In this document: one piece after another, positions 17,205 to 27,965 of the stretch
How the letters are laid out: each line of letters begins with the position of its first letter
Position numbering within the stretch: position 1 is the stretch's first letter
NCBI GenBank assembly: GCA_945291235.1
Contig: CALYQY010000008.1
Coordinates: 1-38,585 of the forward strand
Direction of reading: 5' to 3'
Source of the DNA: an uncultured Gilliamella sp.
Lineage (GTDB): Bacteria > Pseudomonadota > Gammaproteobacteria > Enterobacterales > Enterobacteriaceae
DNA length: 38,585 bases
Translations under genes and position numbers: made by a program
Notes under the pieces: generated by a model
The model's database searches: none
What the model was told of the DNA's origin: nothing
Seen by the model: the letters and a program-made list of their open reading frames with translations, nothing else

Positions 17205-19592
17205 TTATTCTCTTAATAGGGCTTTGAAACGAATTTGTAAAGCAGTAACACACCTGCTTACAATGTTTGTTATATCTTCTTCTTCAAGTGTACGTGATTT
17301 GTCTTGTAAAATCAAACTGATAGCAAGGCTTTTTTCATCATCCTTAATGTTATCGCCTTGATAAACATCAAACAGATTAACTTTGATAAGTTGCTCACCA
17401 CCAGCCTTTTTACACTCAGAAATAATATCTGCTGCTGGAATTGTATTTGAAACGACAATAGCAATATCTCGTTTATTTGACGGATATTTTGATACGTCCT
17501 GAGCCGACGGTACCTTTTTGTTATTAATTTTAGCTAAATTTATTTCAAAAACAAGCGTTTTACCATTTAAAGATAATTTTTTTTCAATTTCTGGATGCAA
17601 AACACCTAAATAACCAATAATTTCATCATTTACAAAAATAGCGGCACTTTGTCCAGGATGTAAAGCAGACAAATTAGATTTTTCATAGCGTACGTCTTGA
17701 GCACATCCTAGAATCGAAAATATTGACTCAATATCCCCTTTTAGATCATAAAAATCAACAGCTTTTTTAGGTAATGTCCAATGTTCTTCATATAAATTAC
17801 CCGTAATTACACCCGATAACATTTGTTCCTGACGAACACCAAATTCACTTTTATCGTCTGGAATAAAGCGTAAGCCAGTTTCAAACAATCTAATTCTTGA
17901 TTGTTGTCGGTTTTGATTATATAACACTGCGCCTAATAATCCAGTCCATAATGATAAACGCATAACTGACATTTCACTTGAAATAGGATTAGGTAAGTGA
18001 ATTTGGTTTAAATCAGGATGCAAAATTTGTTGTACTTTTGGATCAACAAAACTGTAAGTTACAGCTTCTTGATAACCTTTATCAACTAATAAATCTTTTA
18101 TTCTAGCTAATGAAATTTGACCTTCTGGTTTTGGCTGCATGACAGACTCAATGTTTAAGTTGGCGTTTGGAATATTGTTATATCCATAAATACGCGCCAC
18201 TTCCTCAACGAGATCTTCTTCTATCTGTATATCAAAACGCCAACTTGGTGTTTCAACTGACCAAATTTCATTTTTATAATTAACTTTACATCCAAGTCTT
18301 TCTAAAATATCAGTGATTTTTTGTGTATCAATTGTATAACCAATTATGCTATCAATTTTATTACGGCGTAGTTGTATGTTAGCTGATTTTGGCAATTCAG
18401 TTGAACTGGTTTTGTCAACAATCGGTCCGACCTCACCGCCACAAATATCGAGGATAAGTTGTGTTGCTCTTTCCATCGCAATGCTTTGTAAAGCTGGATC
18501 AACTCCTCTTTCATACCGATGAGACGCTTCAGTATGCAGACCATATTCACGAGCTTTCCCGGTAATAGCTAATGGTGCAAAGAAGGCCGATTCAAGAAAA
18601 ATATCTTTCGTCGATTGAGTCACACCAGATTTTTCTCCGCCCATAATACCGGCTAAGGCAAGTATTTTATCATGATCCGCAATAACTAAAGTTTGATCAT
18701 TCAATTCAGTTTCATTGCCATTAAGTAAAACAACTTTTTCACTTTTTCGAGCATATCTTACAATAATGCCCTTTTCTATTTCGGCAAGATCAAATGCATG
18801 CATTGGATGACCAAGCTCTAACAAAACAAAATTTGTTATATCGACAACCGCATCAATAGACCGTATTCCCCCACGACGTAATTTTTCTTTCATCCAAAGT
18901 GGGGTTAATGCGTTTACATTGATATTTTTGATAACACGCCCTAAATAACGAGGCGCAGCTTTAGGCTCATCAATTTGGATTGATAATGTATCTGAAATTG
19001 TTGCAGGCACGCTTTCAACTTGAAGTGATTTCATTGGAATATTGTTCACTGCTGAAATATCACGAGCGACACCAATGATTCCAAAACAATCAGCTCTATT
19101 TGGCGTTACACTGATGTCAATTGAAACATCGTTAAGATTCAGGTATTCACGAATATCTTGCCCTAAAGGAGCATCATCAGGTAATTCAATTATGCCATTA
19201 TGATCGTCCGTTATCCCAAGTTCTGAATAAGAGCAGAGCATCCCTTCTGATGGTTCACCTCGCAATTTTGCGGCTTTAATTTTAAAATCACCGGGTAAAA
19301 TTGCACCAACAGTTGCACAAGCAACAGTTAATCCTTGACGACAATTTGGAGCACCACAAACAATATCGAGTAATTCTGGTTTTCCAATATCTACTTTGGT
19401 AACTCTTAGCTTATCTGCATTTGGATGTTGCTTACATTCAACAACTTTCCCGACTACAACTCCCGAAAAGTTACCTGCCACTTCCTCAACATCATCAACT
19501 TCTAAGCCTGCCATGGTTAATTGATCGGCTAAGGTATCGCTACTTATTTCTGGATTGATCCATTCACGTAGCCAACTTTCACTAAATTTCAT
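17205..19592 (-). CDS. pheT: Phenylalanyl-tRNA synthetase beta subunit
   Basis: PheT, 795 residues, the same length as in E. coli. It forms the alpha2-beta2 enzyme with PheS and edits Tyr-tRNA(Phe). Domains in order: N-terminal B1 with an EMAP/OB tRNA-binding fold (about 40-150, [20 protein letters not shown]), the B3/B4 editing module (about 210-395, with GHPMHAFDL), B5 (about 400-475), a catalytic-like B6/B7 module, and the C-terminal ferredoxin-like anticodon-binding B8 domain (about 700-795, [15 protein letters not shown]). ATG with GGAG 8 bases upstream; 16 bases after pheS. Confidence 0.97.
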   Translation of the reverse strand: MKFSESWLREWINPEISSDTLADQLTMAGLEVDDVEEVAGNFSGVVVGKVVECKQHPNADKLRVTKVDIGKPELLDIVCGAPNCRQGLTVACATVGAILPGDFKIKAAKLRGEPSEGMLCSYSELGITDDHNGIIELPDDAPLGQDIREYLNLNDVSIDISVTPNRADCFGIIGVARDISAVNNIPMKSLQVESVPATISDTLSIQIDEPKAAPRYLGRVIKNINVNALTPLWMKEKLRRGGIRSIDAVVDITNFVLLELGHPMHAFDLAEIEKGIIVRYARKSEKVVLLNGNETELNDQTLVIADHDKILALAGIMGGEKSGVTQSTKDIFLESAFFAPLAITGKAREYGLHTEASHRYERGVDPALQSIAMERATQLILDICGGEVGPIVDKTSSTELPKSANIQLRRNKIDSIIGYTIDTQKITDILERLGCKVNYKNEIWSVETPSWRFDIQIEEDLVEEVARIYGYNNIPNANLNIESVMQPKPEGQISLARIKDLLVDKGYQEAVTYSFVDPKVQQILHPDLNQIHLPNPISSEMSVMRLSLWTGLLGAVLYNQNRQQSRIRLFETGLRFIPDDKSEFGVRQEQMLSGVITGNLYEEHWTLPKKAVDFYDLKGDIESIFSILGCAQDVRYEKSNLSALHPGQSAAIFVNDEIIGYLGVLHPEIEKKLSLNGKTLVFEINLAKINNKKVPSAQDVSKYPSNKRDIAIVVSNTIPAADIISECKKAGGEQLIKVNLFDVYQGDNIKDDEKSLAISLILQDKSRTLEEEDITNIVSRCVTALQIRFKALLRE

Positions 19593-19608
19593 GTTTTGAT
19601 CTCCAGAA

Positions 19609-20734
<1,126 letters not shown>

Positions 20735-20774
20735 TAATTCACTTTGTTAAAATAACTATTGCTATCCATAACGA

Positions 20775-20797
20775 TAAAAGCCGAGATAACTCGGCTC
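20775..20797 (-). terminator. rplT terminator
   Basis: A perfect 7-bp stem AGCCGAG against CTCGGCT (loop of 4) followed by TTTTATC on the minus strand, 12 bases after the rplT stop. It closes the thrS-infC-rpmI-rplT unit, with pheM-pheST starting just after it. The T-run is short, so some read-through is likely. Confidence 0.8.
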
Positions 20798-20808
20798 TTA
20801 TAAAGCAA

Positions 20809-21165
<357 letters not shown>

Positions 21166-21194
21166 TTATATCCTCTAAATAATTAACCAATAAA

Positions 21195-21392
21195 TTAAGC
21201 GTATGGAACACACGCTACAACTAAACCTAAATCACCTTTTGACACAGTTGTCAAACCACGTAAATGACGTTTACGTTTGGTTGATTTTTTAGTTAGGATA
21301 TGACTCTTGTTAGCTTGCTTATGCTTGAAGCCACCAGAAGCTGTTTTTTTAAAGCGCTTTGCTGCGCCTTTTACTGTTTTAATTTTAGGCAT
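21195..21392 (-). CDS. rpmI: 50S ribosomal protein L35
   Basis: L35, 65 residues as in E. coli. [23 protein letters not shown] and [16 protein letters not shown] are the family signature; highly basic. AGGA ribosome site. The 85 bases between infC and rpmI contain an AT-rich hairpin (AATTCT against AGAATT, around 21440-21465), in the position where E. coli has the L20 operator. Confidence 0.98.
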   Translation of the reverse strand: MPKIKTVKGAAKRFKKTASGGFKHKQANKSHILTKKSTKRKRHLRGLTTVSKGDLGLVVACVPYA

Positions 21393-21477
21393 TTTACTAA
21401 TTCCTACTTCGCATTGTTAATGACAATGAAAAAATGGTGTAATTCTCAATAAAATTAAGAATTAGCTTGATGAACCA

Positions 21478-22017
21478 TTATTTCTTCTTCGGCGCAAGCA
21501 CCATGATCATTTGACGACCTTCAATCTTAGTTGGATAAGATTCAATGGTTGCCAAATCAGCTAAGTCTTCTTTAATGCGATCAAGCATTTCAGTCCCTAA
21601 CTGCTGGTGAGCCATTTCACGTCCACGGAAACGTAGCGTGACTTTAGCTTTATCGCCATCTTCAAGAAAGCGTATCAGGCTGCGGAGTTTTACCTGATAG
21701 TCGCCTTCGTCTGTACCAGGTCGGAATTTAATTTCCTTAACCTGAACAACCTTTTGCTTCTTCTTCTGTTCTTTTGTTGCTTTACTTTTTTCATAGAGGA
21801 ACTTGCCATAATCCATAATTCGACAAACAGGTGGTTCTGCATTAGGGCTTATTTCAACTAAATCTAAAGCAGCTTCTTCAGCTTGTTTTAAAGCTTCATC
21901 CAAGCTAACAATACCGAGCTGTTCACTATCGACGCCGGTTAATCTCACCTCGCGAGCAGTAATTTCATCATTGATTTTATGCGCACGTGTTGACTGAATT
22001 CGTTTACTGACTTTAAT
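21478..22017 (-). CDS. infC: Translation initiation factor IF-3 (ATT start)
   Basis: IF-3, 179 residues (E. coli 180), which binds the 30S subunit and rejects non-canonical start codons and elongator tRNA. A GTG at 21948 opens a 156-residue frame, but this would cut off the N domain. Reading upstream gives [19 protein letters not shown], which aligns with the E. coli N-terminus (KRVQTARPNRINGEI). The start is therefore the ATT at 22015-22017, 8 bases after a perfect GGAGG (22026-22030). AUU is the conserved infC start used for IF-3 autoregulation. Conserved C domain: [17 protein letters not shown] and [14 protein letters not shown]. Confidence 0.95.
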   Translation of the reverse strand: MKVSKRIQSTRAHKINDEITAREVRLTGVDSEQLGIVSLDEALKQAEEAALDLVEISPNAEPPVCRIMDYGKFLYEKSKATKEQKKKQKVVQVKEIKFRPGTDEGDYQVKLRSLIRFLEDGDKAKVTLRFRGREMAHQQLGTEMLDRIKEDLADLATIESYPTKIEGRQMIMVLAPKKK

Positions 22018-22044
22018 ATCTCATTCCTCCAAATTAATTTATCT

Positions 22045-23970
22045 TTAATTCATCTGTTCTAATGAACGACTATGAATTTCGTTAAGCAACAATTCTATAA
22101 CATGTTTCACTTCAAAGCTACCAAGATCTTTACCTTGACGAGTTCGAACTGAAATCGTACCAGATTCCATCTCTTTGTCACCACAGACAAACATATAAGG
22201 AACACGTTTTAGAGTATGCTCACGAATTTTAAACCCAATTTTCTCATTTCTCAAGTCTGCTTTTGCTCTAATTCCAACTTTTTGCAGTTTCTCGGTCAAT
22301 TGTTTAGCATATTCAGCTTGATTATCGGTAATATTGATAACTGCAACTTGCAATGGTGCTAACCAAGTAGGGAAGAATCCCGCACAGTTTTCTGTCAAAA
22401 TTCCCATAAAACGTTCCATTGATCCTAAAATTGCGCGGTGAATCATGACAGGAACATGACGCTCATTATCTTCACCCACGTAAGTTGCATCTAAACGCTC
22501 TGGTAACATAAAGTCAAGCTGAACTGTTCCGCATTGCCATGCACGACCTAAACAATCGTGTAAAGTAAATTCGATTTTTGGTCCGTAGAAAGCACCTTCA
22601 CCCGGTAAATATTCAAATTCTATGCCATTTTCAGTTAAACACTCAGCTAAGTCTTTTTCTGCTAAATCCCATGTTTCATCTTTACCAATTCGTTTTTCCG
22701 GACGAGTTGATAATTTTACAGTTATGTCTGTAAAGCCAAAAGTACTATAAGTATCATAAACCATTTTGATACAGCTATTTACTTCACTACGAATTTGACT
22801 TTCTGTACAGAAGATATGGGCATCATCTTGGGTAAAACCACGAACACGCATTAAACCATGTAAAGATCCAGAAGGTTCATTACGATGACAACTACCAAAT
22901 TCAGCCATACGTAATGGTAAATCACGATAAGATTTTAAACCTTGATTAAAAATTTGAACATGTCCCGGACAGTTCATTGGTTTAATACAGTATTCTCGAT
23001 TTTCAGAAGAGGTAACAAACATTAATTCTTTATAGTTACCCCAATGTCCTGTCTTTTCCCATAAAACACGATCCATCATAAAAGGGCCTTTCACTTCTTG
23101 ATAATCGTATTCTTTTAATTTGGTACGAACAAATACTTCAAGCTCACGGAAAATAATCCAACCGTCATTATGCCAAAACACCATTCCTGGCGCTTCTTCT
23201 TGCATATGGTAAAGATCAAGCTGCTTACCTATTTTACGATGATCCCGTTTAGCCGCTTCTTCTAAAAATTGCAGATAACTATCTAATTGTTTTTTATCTG
23301 CCCAAGCTGTGCCATAAATGCGTTGTAACATTTTATTATCACTGTTACCACGCCAATAAGCGCCAGCAACTTTTTGTAATTTAAAATGGTGGCAAAAACG
23401 CATATTAGGAACATGAGGACCGCGGCACATGTCAATATACTCTTCATGATGATAAAGTGCTGGAGTAGAATCTTTAGGAATATTTTCATCTAAGATTGCA
23501 ATTTTATAAGGTTCACGTCGTTCCCAAAAAACCTCTCTTGCTCGTTCCCAACTCACTACTTCTTTTTTTACTTCATAATCTTTTTTGGCCAATTCATGCA
23601 TACGTTTTTCTAATGCATCAAGATCTTCCTGAGTTAAAGAGTGATCTAAATCGACATCATAATAGAAGCCATTATCAATTGTTGGCCCAATTGCCATTTG
23701 CGTATTTGGCCATAGCTGTTTTATTGCATGACCTAACAAGTGAGCGCATGAGTGACGAATTATTTCAAGTCCATCTTCATCTTTTGATGTGATAATCGCT
23801 AGAGTTGAATCATGCTCGATCAAATCACAAGCGTCTTTACGTTCACCATTAACTCGCCCAGCAATACACGCTTTGGCAAGGCCTGCTCCGATACTTTGAG
23901 CAACTTCTAAAACACTAACAGGCTTATCAAATTGACGTTGACTTCCGTCAGGAAGAGTAATAATTGGCAT
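22045..23970 (-). CDS. thrS: Threonyl-tRNA synthetase
   Basis: ThrRS, 641 residues (E. coli 642). N-terminal TGS domain (1-60), editing domain with HxxxH (H73, H77) and CxxxH (C182, H186) that removes Ser from tRNA(Thr), class II catalytic core with zinc ligand C334 in MNCPGH, and the C-terminal anticodon-binding domain (about 540-641). AAGGAT ribosome site. It is the promoter-proximal gene of thrS-infC-rpmI-rplT, 27 bases before infC. Its leader (23971-24031) carries an anticodon-arm mimic, so translation should be repressed by excess ThrRS. Confidence 0.97.
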   Translation of the reverse strand: MPIITLPDGSQRQFDKPVSVLEVAQSIGAGLAKACIAGRVNGERKDACDLIEHDSTLAIITSKDEDGLEIIRHSCAHLLGHAIKQLWPNTQMAIGPTIDNGFYYDVDLDHSLTQEDLDALEKRMHELAKKDYEVKKEVVSWERAREVFWERREPYKIAILDENIPKDSTPALYHHEEYIDMCRGPHVPNMRFCHHFKLQKVAGAYWRGNSDNKMLQRIYGTAWADKKQLDSYLQFLEEAAKRDHRKIGKQLDLYHMQEEAPGMVFWHNDGWIIFRELEVFVRTKLKEYDYQEVKGPFMMDRVLWEKTGHWGNYKELMFVTSSENREYCIKPMNCPGHVQIFNQGLKSYRDLPLRMAEFGSCHRNEPSGSLHGLMRVRGFTQDDAHIFCTESQIRSEVNSCIKMVYDTYSTFGFTDITVKLSTRPEKRIGKDETWDLAEKDLAECLTENGIEFEYLPGEGAFYGPKIEFTLHDCLGRAWQCGTVQLDFMLPERLDATYVGEDNERHVPVMIHRAILGSMERFMGILTENCAGFFPTWLAPLQVAVINITDNQAEYAKQLTEKLQKVGIRAKADLRNEKIGFKIREHTLKRVPYMFVCGDKEMESGTISVRTRQGKDLGSFEVKHVIELLLNEIHSRSLEQMN

Positions 23971-23990
23971 AATAAATCCTTATAACAGTG

Positions 23991-24011
23991 GTGCGCCACA
24001 CGAAAGCGCAC
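23991..24011 (-). promoter_or_regulatory. ThrRS autoregulatory operator (anticodon-arm mimic)
   Basis: In the thrS leader RNA, a 7-bp stem GTGCGCT against GGCGCAC (one T-G closing pair) closes a 7-base loop TTCGTGT. CGT is at loop positions 3-5 after a T, i.e. exactly as anticodon 34-36 after U33. This copies the anticodon arm of tRNA(Thr)(CGU), as in the E. coli thrS operator, and lies about 20-40 bases before the ATG. ThrRS binding here would block ribosome access. Confidence 0.82.
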
Positions 24012-24037
24012 ATGCGTACATAAAAAATTGACCGTGT

Positions 24038-24065
24038 ATAATACCATTTATGTGCTATTTTTCAA
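24038..24065 (-). promoter_or_regulatory. Predicted thrS promoter
   Basis: On the minus strand -35 TTGAAA (24060-24065) and -10 TATTAT (24038-24043), 16 bases apart. The start would fall near 24031, giving a leader of about 60 bases that contains the operator hairpin. Confidence 0.55.
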
Positions 24066-24211
24066 ATAAACATATGTTTTATCTTGTCACTGTTTTATCA
24101 ACTCATTATGAGAACAATAAAATTGATTAACTCAACTAAAAATAAGTTACTTTGTTGAGTGATTAAAGTTTATAATTTTCTGCCTATAAATGAAAAATTT
24201 GATTGTGAAAA

Positions 24212-24670
24212 ATGATGAAAATATGGATTGATGCTGATGCCTGCCCTAACCCTATTAAAGAAATCCTATATCGGGTAGCGAATCGCAAATCAATAATTAT
24301 AACTTTAGTTGCAAACCAATGGTTAACTATTCCCACGTCTCCGTTTATAAAAAGATTACAGGTAGTAAATGGCTTTGATGAAGCTGATAATAAAATAGTT
24401 GAATTAGTTGAAAAAAATGATTTAGTAATCACGTTTGATATTCCATTAGCCTCTGATGTGCTTCATAAAGGGGCTTTTGTGCTAACACCACGAGGTGAAC
24501 CTTTCACATTAGAAACCATAAAAGAGCGACTTGTGATGCGAGACTTTATGGAAACTATGCGGGCTAGTGGTATACAATCTAAAGGCCCTTCTGCATTTTC
24601 AAACAAGGATAGAGAAAAATTTGCCAATCAACTTGATAAATTAGTTCGTGAATTATCAAAAGAAGGGTAA
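24212..24670 (+). CDS. yaiI: UPF0178 / YaiI family protein
   Basis: A 152-residue DUF188/UPF0178 protein (E. coli YaiI 152). Conserved signature IWIDADACPNPIKEILYRVA at the N-terminus, VANQWL, FDEADNKIVE, DLVITFDIPLA and LTPRGEPFT. The family has a PIN/NYN-like acidic pattern (D7, D9, and D78-region DLVITFD), suggesting a nuclease-type fold, but no function is established. The start may be the second Met (24215), which fits E. coli better. Divergent from thrS; converges with recO, with no visible terminator between. Confidence 0.9.
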   Translation: MMKIWIDADACPNPIKEILYRVANRKSIIITLVANQWLTIPTSPFIKRLQVVNGFDEADNKIVELVEKNDLVITFDIPLASDVLHKGAFVLTPRGEPFTLETIKERLVMRDFMETMRASGIQSKGPSAFSNKDREKFANQLDKLVRELSKEG

Positions 24671-24693
24671 TCATTTTTTATAGTAAATAATTC

Positions 24694-25386
24694 TTAAATT
24701 TTCAGAAACAGCTCTCTACTTTTGAATGGTTTTGAACCAACATAAGGCTTTAATGCCATTCGAGTAAACCGTTTAGCCGCTTTTAATGTATCCTCATCAC
24801 AAAATTGACGATAACCTAATGCCAATACTTCTTTACCCGTAAAACTGGTACTATTTTCAAGTAAACTACTGATAAAGCCCTTTTCTGACTGATATTGATA
24901 ATACATCGATTCGATAATTTCATCCCCCGTTGCACTACAATGAAAAAAATCAATGTGATAGCCTAAACTTTCTAATAATGCTAATTCAAATGAACGTAAC
25001 ACATTTTCAGCCGGAACTAGCTGCGCTAATTGTTGCAAGCTTTTAAGATAGTGTTCAAAAAGTGTAGGTACGCCAACTTCGGGGACTAAAACTCGATGCA
25101 ATAACTCATTCAAATAAAAAGCACTATATAACGATACAGAAAAAAGCGGCAACGTTAGCGCTATACCTTCAACTTGTCGTAAAGTTTTTATTTCACCCAT
25201 ACCAGAATATTGAACAATAATGGGGGTAAAAGGTTGTAAAATGCCCTTCAATGAAGATTTTTTACGTCTAGCCCCTTTGGCTAACACCGTTATTTTTCCT
25301 GCATTTTCAACAAATAAATCGACTAATAGACTTGTTTCACTATAAGTACGAGTATGTAAGACAAATGCCCTTTGCCAATTTTCCAT
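24694..25386 (-). CDS. recO: DNA repair protein RecO
   Basis: RecO, 230 residues (E. coli 242), the recombination mediator that with RecR loads RecA onto SSB-coated DNA and anneals strands. N-terminal OB fold (MENWQRAFVLHTRTYSETSL; VLAKGARRKKSSLKGILQPF), helical C-terminal domain with FELALLESLGYH and the conserved AAKRFTRMALKPYVGSKPFKSRELF at the end. In E. coli recO follows era in the rnc operon; here it stands alone. AAAGG ribosome site. Confidence 0.94.
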   Translation of the reverse strand: MENWQRAFVLHTRTYSETSLLVDLFVENAGKITVLAKGARRKKSSLKGILQPFTPIIVQYSGMGEIKTLRQVEGIALTLPLFSVSLYSAFYLNELLHRVLVPEVGVPTLFEHYLKSLQQLAQLVPAENVLRSFELALLESLGYHIDFFHCSATGDEIIESMYYQYQSEKGFISSLLENSTSFTGKEVLALGYRQFCDEDTLKAAKRFTRMALKPYVGSKPFKSRELFLKI

Positions 25387-25470
25387 TTAAAATGCCTTTT
25401 ATCATATAACTATAATTTTGATTAAAAAGAGTGCTTGATTAAAAAATGAATAATTTTTTTAAATTTTCAA

Positions 25471-25499
25471 CTGAAATTAAACTAAATTTCCGATATAAT
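25471..25499 (+). promoter_or_regulatory. Predicted promoter of the antiporter-ubiT operon
   Basis: -10 TATAAT (25494-25499) with a 17-base spacer to CTGAAA (25471-25476). Start near 25506, 40 bases before the ATG. Confidence 0.5.
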
Positions 25500-25545
25500 C
25501 AATAGCTAACTAATGAGATGATTATAGGATAACTAATAGAAAACC

Positions 25546-27174
25546 ATGGAACTTTTTTCAACAATATTACTTATAGTGCTAATTGTATCACTTTCAGGTG
25601 TGGTAATAAAATTACTACCATTCCAAATTCCGTTACCACTTATGCAAATACTACTGGGTTGTGTTTTAGCAGCTTTTGGTATTTATGTAAAATTTGACCC
25701 TGAACTATTTCTGGTATTGTTTATACCTCCATTGCTTTTTGCAGATGGACGAAAAACATCAGTCAAAGACTTTGTACATAATGCCAGAGAAATTGTTGGA
25801 TTAGCACTCGTTCTTGTCGTTATTTCTATAATTGCATTAGGTTATCTTCTAAATTGGATGTTGCCAAAAGTTGAATTAGCTGCCGCACTCGCGTTAGCTG
25901 CAGTACTATCACCTACCGATGCCGTTGCACTAGGTGGAATAGTCGGTAAAGGGCGTATAGAAAAAGAAAAAATGGAGATTATTGAAGGCGAAGCTTTAAT
26001 GAATGATGCATCTGGTCTGGTATCATTAAAATTTGCTATTGCAATTGCAACCGGCTTGCTTGAATTTAATTTATTACAAATTAGTCTTTCTTTCTTTGTT
26101 GTCGCTCTTGGTGGCTTAGCTGTTGGTGTTTTATTTACTTGGTTATATGCACGTATTTTACGTTTAATTAATAAATTAACCCACAATGATCCCGCCATCC
26201 AAATTGTTTTACTATTCTTACTTCCTTTTGCTGCCTATATCCTTGCTGAAGAATGTCACTGTTCAGGGATTTTAGCCGCTGTGAGTGCTGGTATGACCGT
26301 TAACCATTCTGGTATGATGCGCAACGCCCCTTTGACCGCTCGTTTACAATCAGATAGTACATGGTCGATGTTAACATTCGTATTCAATGGATTTGTCTTT
26401 ATTTTATTAGGTATTCAATTACCAAGTATTTTAAATAATACTTTTGCTGAAAACCAAACAGACTCCTCTATTGAAGTATGGCAATTATGCTTTATTGTCG
26501 TGTTTGTATTTATCGTATTAATGGGAACACGATTTGCTTGGTTATGGGCTATGAAACATATGCCTACTTTACCATTTGGAACAAAACGTCCACTTGCATT
26601 CCGTTCTTATACTACACGCGATCTTTGGATTTCCACTTTTGCTGGTGTTCGCGGAGCTATTACCCTAGCGGGTGTATTATCTATTCCAATGACAATTGGT
26701 GGTCGTTATCAACTTGTTTTTATCGCAGCTGGCATTATTTTAATTTCATTAATTACTGCGGTTATCGTCTTACCTATTTTATTACGAGGTAGTGTTATTT
26801 TAGATAACTCTCAACAAGATAATGAAATTTTGACAGTTAAGGGGCAAATGGCGGAAGAAGCTATTGTGAGTCTTGAAAAAATGCAAAACAATTTACTTCA
26901 AGAAACGTCTGAAGCTGGTTTAGATCAAGAAATAATACATGAAGTGGGTTCACGTGTTATCGGTTCTTTAAGACGTCGAACAGGATTAAAAGATTTAGAA
27001 CAAAAAGCGATGGAAGCTGAAAATCTTGAAAGACGTATGCGTCTTGTGGCAATCGGTGCAGAACGCACAGCTTTACTACAAATGAAAGTTCGTAATGAAG
27101 TGAGTGAAGAAACATTTGAACATTTAAATACTGACCTCGATATTTATGAAAAAATGATATCTGGAGATTCATAA
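25546..27174 (+). CDS. yjcE: Na+/H+ antiporter, CPA1 family (YjcE-like)
   Basis: A cation/proton antiporter of the NhaP/CPA1 type with 542 residues, close to E. coli YjcE (549) along its length. About 12 hydrophobic segments in the first 420 residues. The ion-binding core is ALAAVLSPTDAVAL with the ND pair EALMNDASGLVSLKFA; later AGVRGAITLAGVLSIP. The last 120 residues form a soluble, helix-rich cytoplasmic tail (VSLEKMQ, RVIGSLRRRTGL). It would expel Na+ or K+ using the proton gradient. The Shine-Dalgarno is poor. The stop codon abuts the ubiT ATG, so the two are translated together. Confidence 0.92.
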   Translation: MELFSTILLIVLIVSLSGVVIKLLPFQIPLPLMQILLGCVLAAFGIYVKFDPELFLVLFIPPLLFADGRKTSVKDFVHNAREIVGLALVLVVISIIALGYLLNWMLPKVELAAALALAAVLSPTDAVALGGIVGKGRIEKEKMEIIEGEALMNDASGLVSLKFAIAIATGLLEFNLLQISLSFFVVALGGLAVGVLFTWLYARILRLINKLTHNDPAIQIVLLFLLPFAAYILAEECHCSGILAAVSAGMTVNHSGMMRNAPLTARLQSDSTWSMLTFVFNGFVFILLGIQLPSILNNTFAENQTDSSIEVWQLCFIVVFVFIVLMGTRFAWLWAMKHMPTLPFGTKRPLAFRSYTTRDLWISTFAGVRGAITLAGVLSIPMTIGGRYQLVFIAAGIILISLITAVIVLPILLRGSVILDNSQQDNEILTVKGQMAEEAIVSLEKMQNNLLQETSEAGLDQEIIHEVGSRVIGSLRRRTGLKDLEQKAMEAENLERRMRLVAIGAERTALLQMKVRNEVSEETFEHLNTDLDIYEKMISGDS

Positions 27175-27687
27175 ATGATAGCAAACAAACATCAGTTTTT
27201 AGGCCATATTCATTCACAGTTTGTTGACAAAGCCCCTCATGTTTTGGGGCTAACTTTACGTTGTATTCCGTTTAATTTGAAAAAACAGGCAATTGAACAA
27301 CTATTACAACTACAATTTAAACATTCATTAGAAGATGGTGATCTCGATTTTTTAGAAAATCGTTGGTTAAAAATTGAAGTTACCGATCTTCAACTTACTT
27401 GGTTTGTTAGCTTAATTGATAATAAACTCGTAGTGAGTCGAGAGGAAATTGCTGATGTAAGTTTTATTGGTAATGCAAACGATTTGATTATGATAGCAAC
27501 CCGGCGCCAAGATCCAGACACCCTATTCTTCCAACGGCGACTAATCGTCGAAGGTGATACAGAACTAGGACTGTATGTAAAAAATCTAATGGATTCCATT
27601 GAACTTGATTCAATGCCTAAACTTTTAAGGCTGACCCTTGAAAAAATGGCCAACATTATAGAGTCTGCGCCGAAAAATACATTTTAA
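27175..27687 (+). CDS. ubiT: UbiT, SCP2-domain ubiquinone biosynthesis accessory factor
   Basis: A 170-residue SCP2 (sterol-carrier) domain protein matching E. coli YhbT/UbiT. Conserved LRCIPFNLKKQAIEQLLQLQF near the N-terminus and RRQDPDTLFFQRRLIVEGDTELGLYVKNLMD. UbiT binds ubiquinone precursors and is needed, with UbiU and UbiV, for oxygen-independent ubiquinone synthesis. In E. coli yhbT lies next to and divergent from ubiUV; here it is directly fused in operon with the antiporter (0 bases between stop and start). Ends with a strong terminator. Confidence 0.92.
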   Translation: MIANKHQFLGHIHSQFVDKAPHVLGLTLRCIPFNLKKQAIEQLLQLQFKHSLEDGDLDFLENRWLKIEVTDLQLTWFVSLIDNKLVVSREEIADVSFIGNANDLIMIATRRQDPDTLFFQRRLIVEGDTELGLYVKNLMDSIELDSMPKLLRLTLEKMANIIESAPKNTF

Positions 27688-27702
27688 ACTGATAACAGCT
27701 AT

Positions 27703-27727
27703 GGGGGATTATATTTCCCCCTTTTTT
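27703..27727 (+). terminator. ubiT terminator
   Basis: Stem GGGGGA against TCCCCC with a 7-base AT-rich loop followed by TTTTTT, 15 bases after the ubiT stop. Confidence 0.92.
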
Positions 27728-27852
27728 ATTGATTATATCATCCTCCCTATCTTACTTTTTCTTACCTATACTATTAAAAAAACAGGCATGAATTCTCTAG
27801 AAAAGATTGTTTAAATAGCCTATTTATCTGTTACTTAAAAAAATATTATCAT

Positions 27853-27878
27853 CACATTGTGATTAAAATCACAATGTG
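27853..27878 (+). promoter_or_regulatory. Perfect CRP-type operator
   Basis: A 26-bp perfect palindrome (arms CACATTGTGATT and AATCACAATGTG, 2-base centre) contains TGTGA-TTAAAA-TCACA at 27858-27873, identical to the CRP consensus TGTGA-N6-TCACA. It lies about 90 bases before the start of the hydrolase gene. An FNR box is not present. Confidence 0.8.
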
Positions 27879-27965
27879 GCAAAAACTTGATTTTCCTATC
27901 TGGTTCATTGTGGCTTAATGAATATTCCTTATCTTTATGGTGCGTATAGAAAATGGAGAAAAATT

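Noticed and set aside
16906..17253. Longer ihfA starting 18 codons upstream at 17253
   Set aside because: The extra residues overlap the pheT end and do not belong to the family; the ATG at 17199 has a ribosome site and matches IhfA.
26478..26792. 104-codon plus-strand frame inside the antiporter gene
   Set aside because: It lies in another frame of a clearly real gene, has odd Tyr/Cys-rich composition and no family match.
27918..27965. ATG at 27918 as start of the hydrolase
   Set aside because: It would put 16 polar residues before the signal peptide; GGAG stands before the ATG at 27966.
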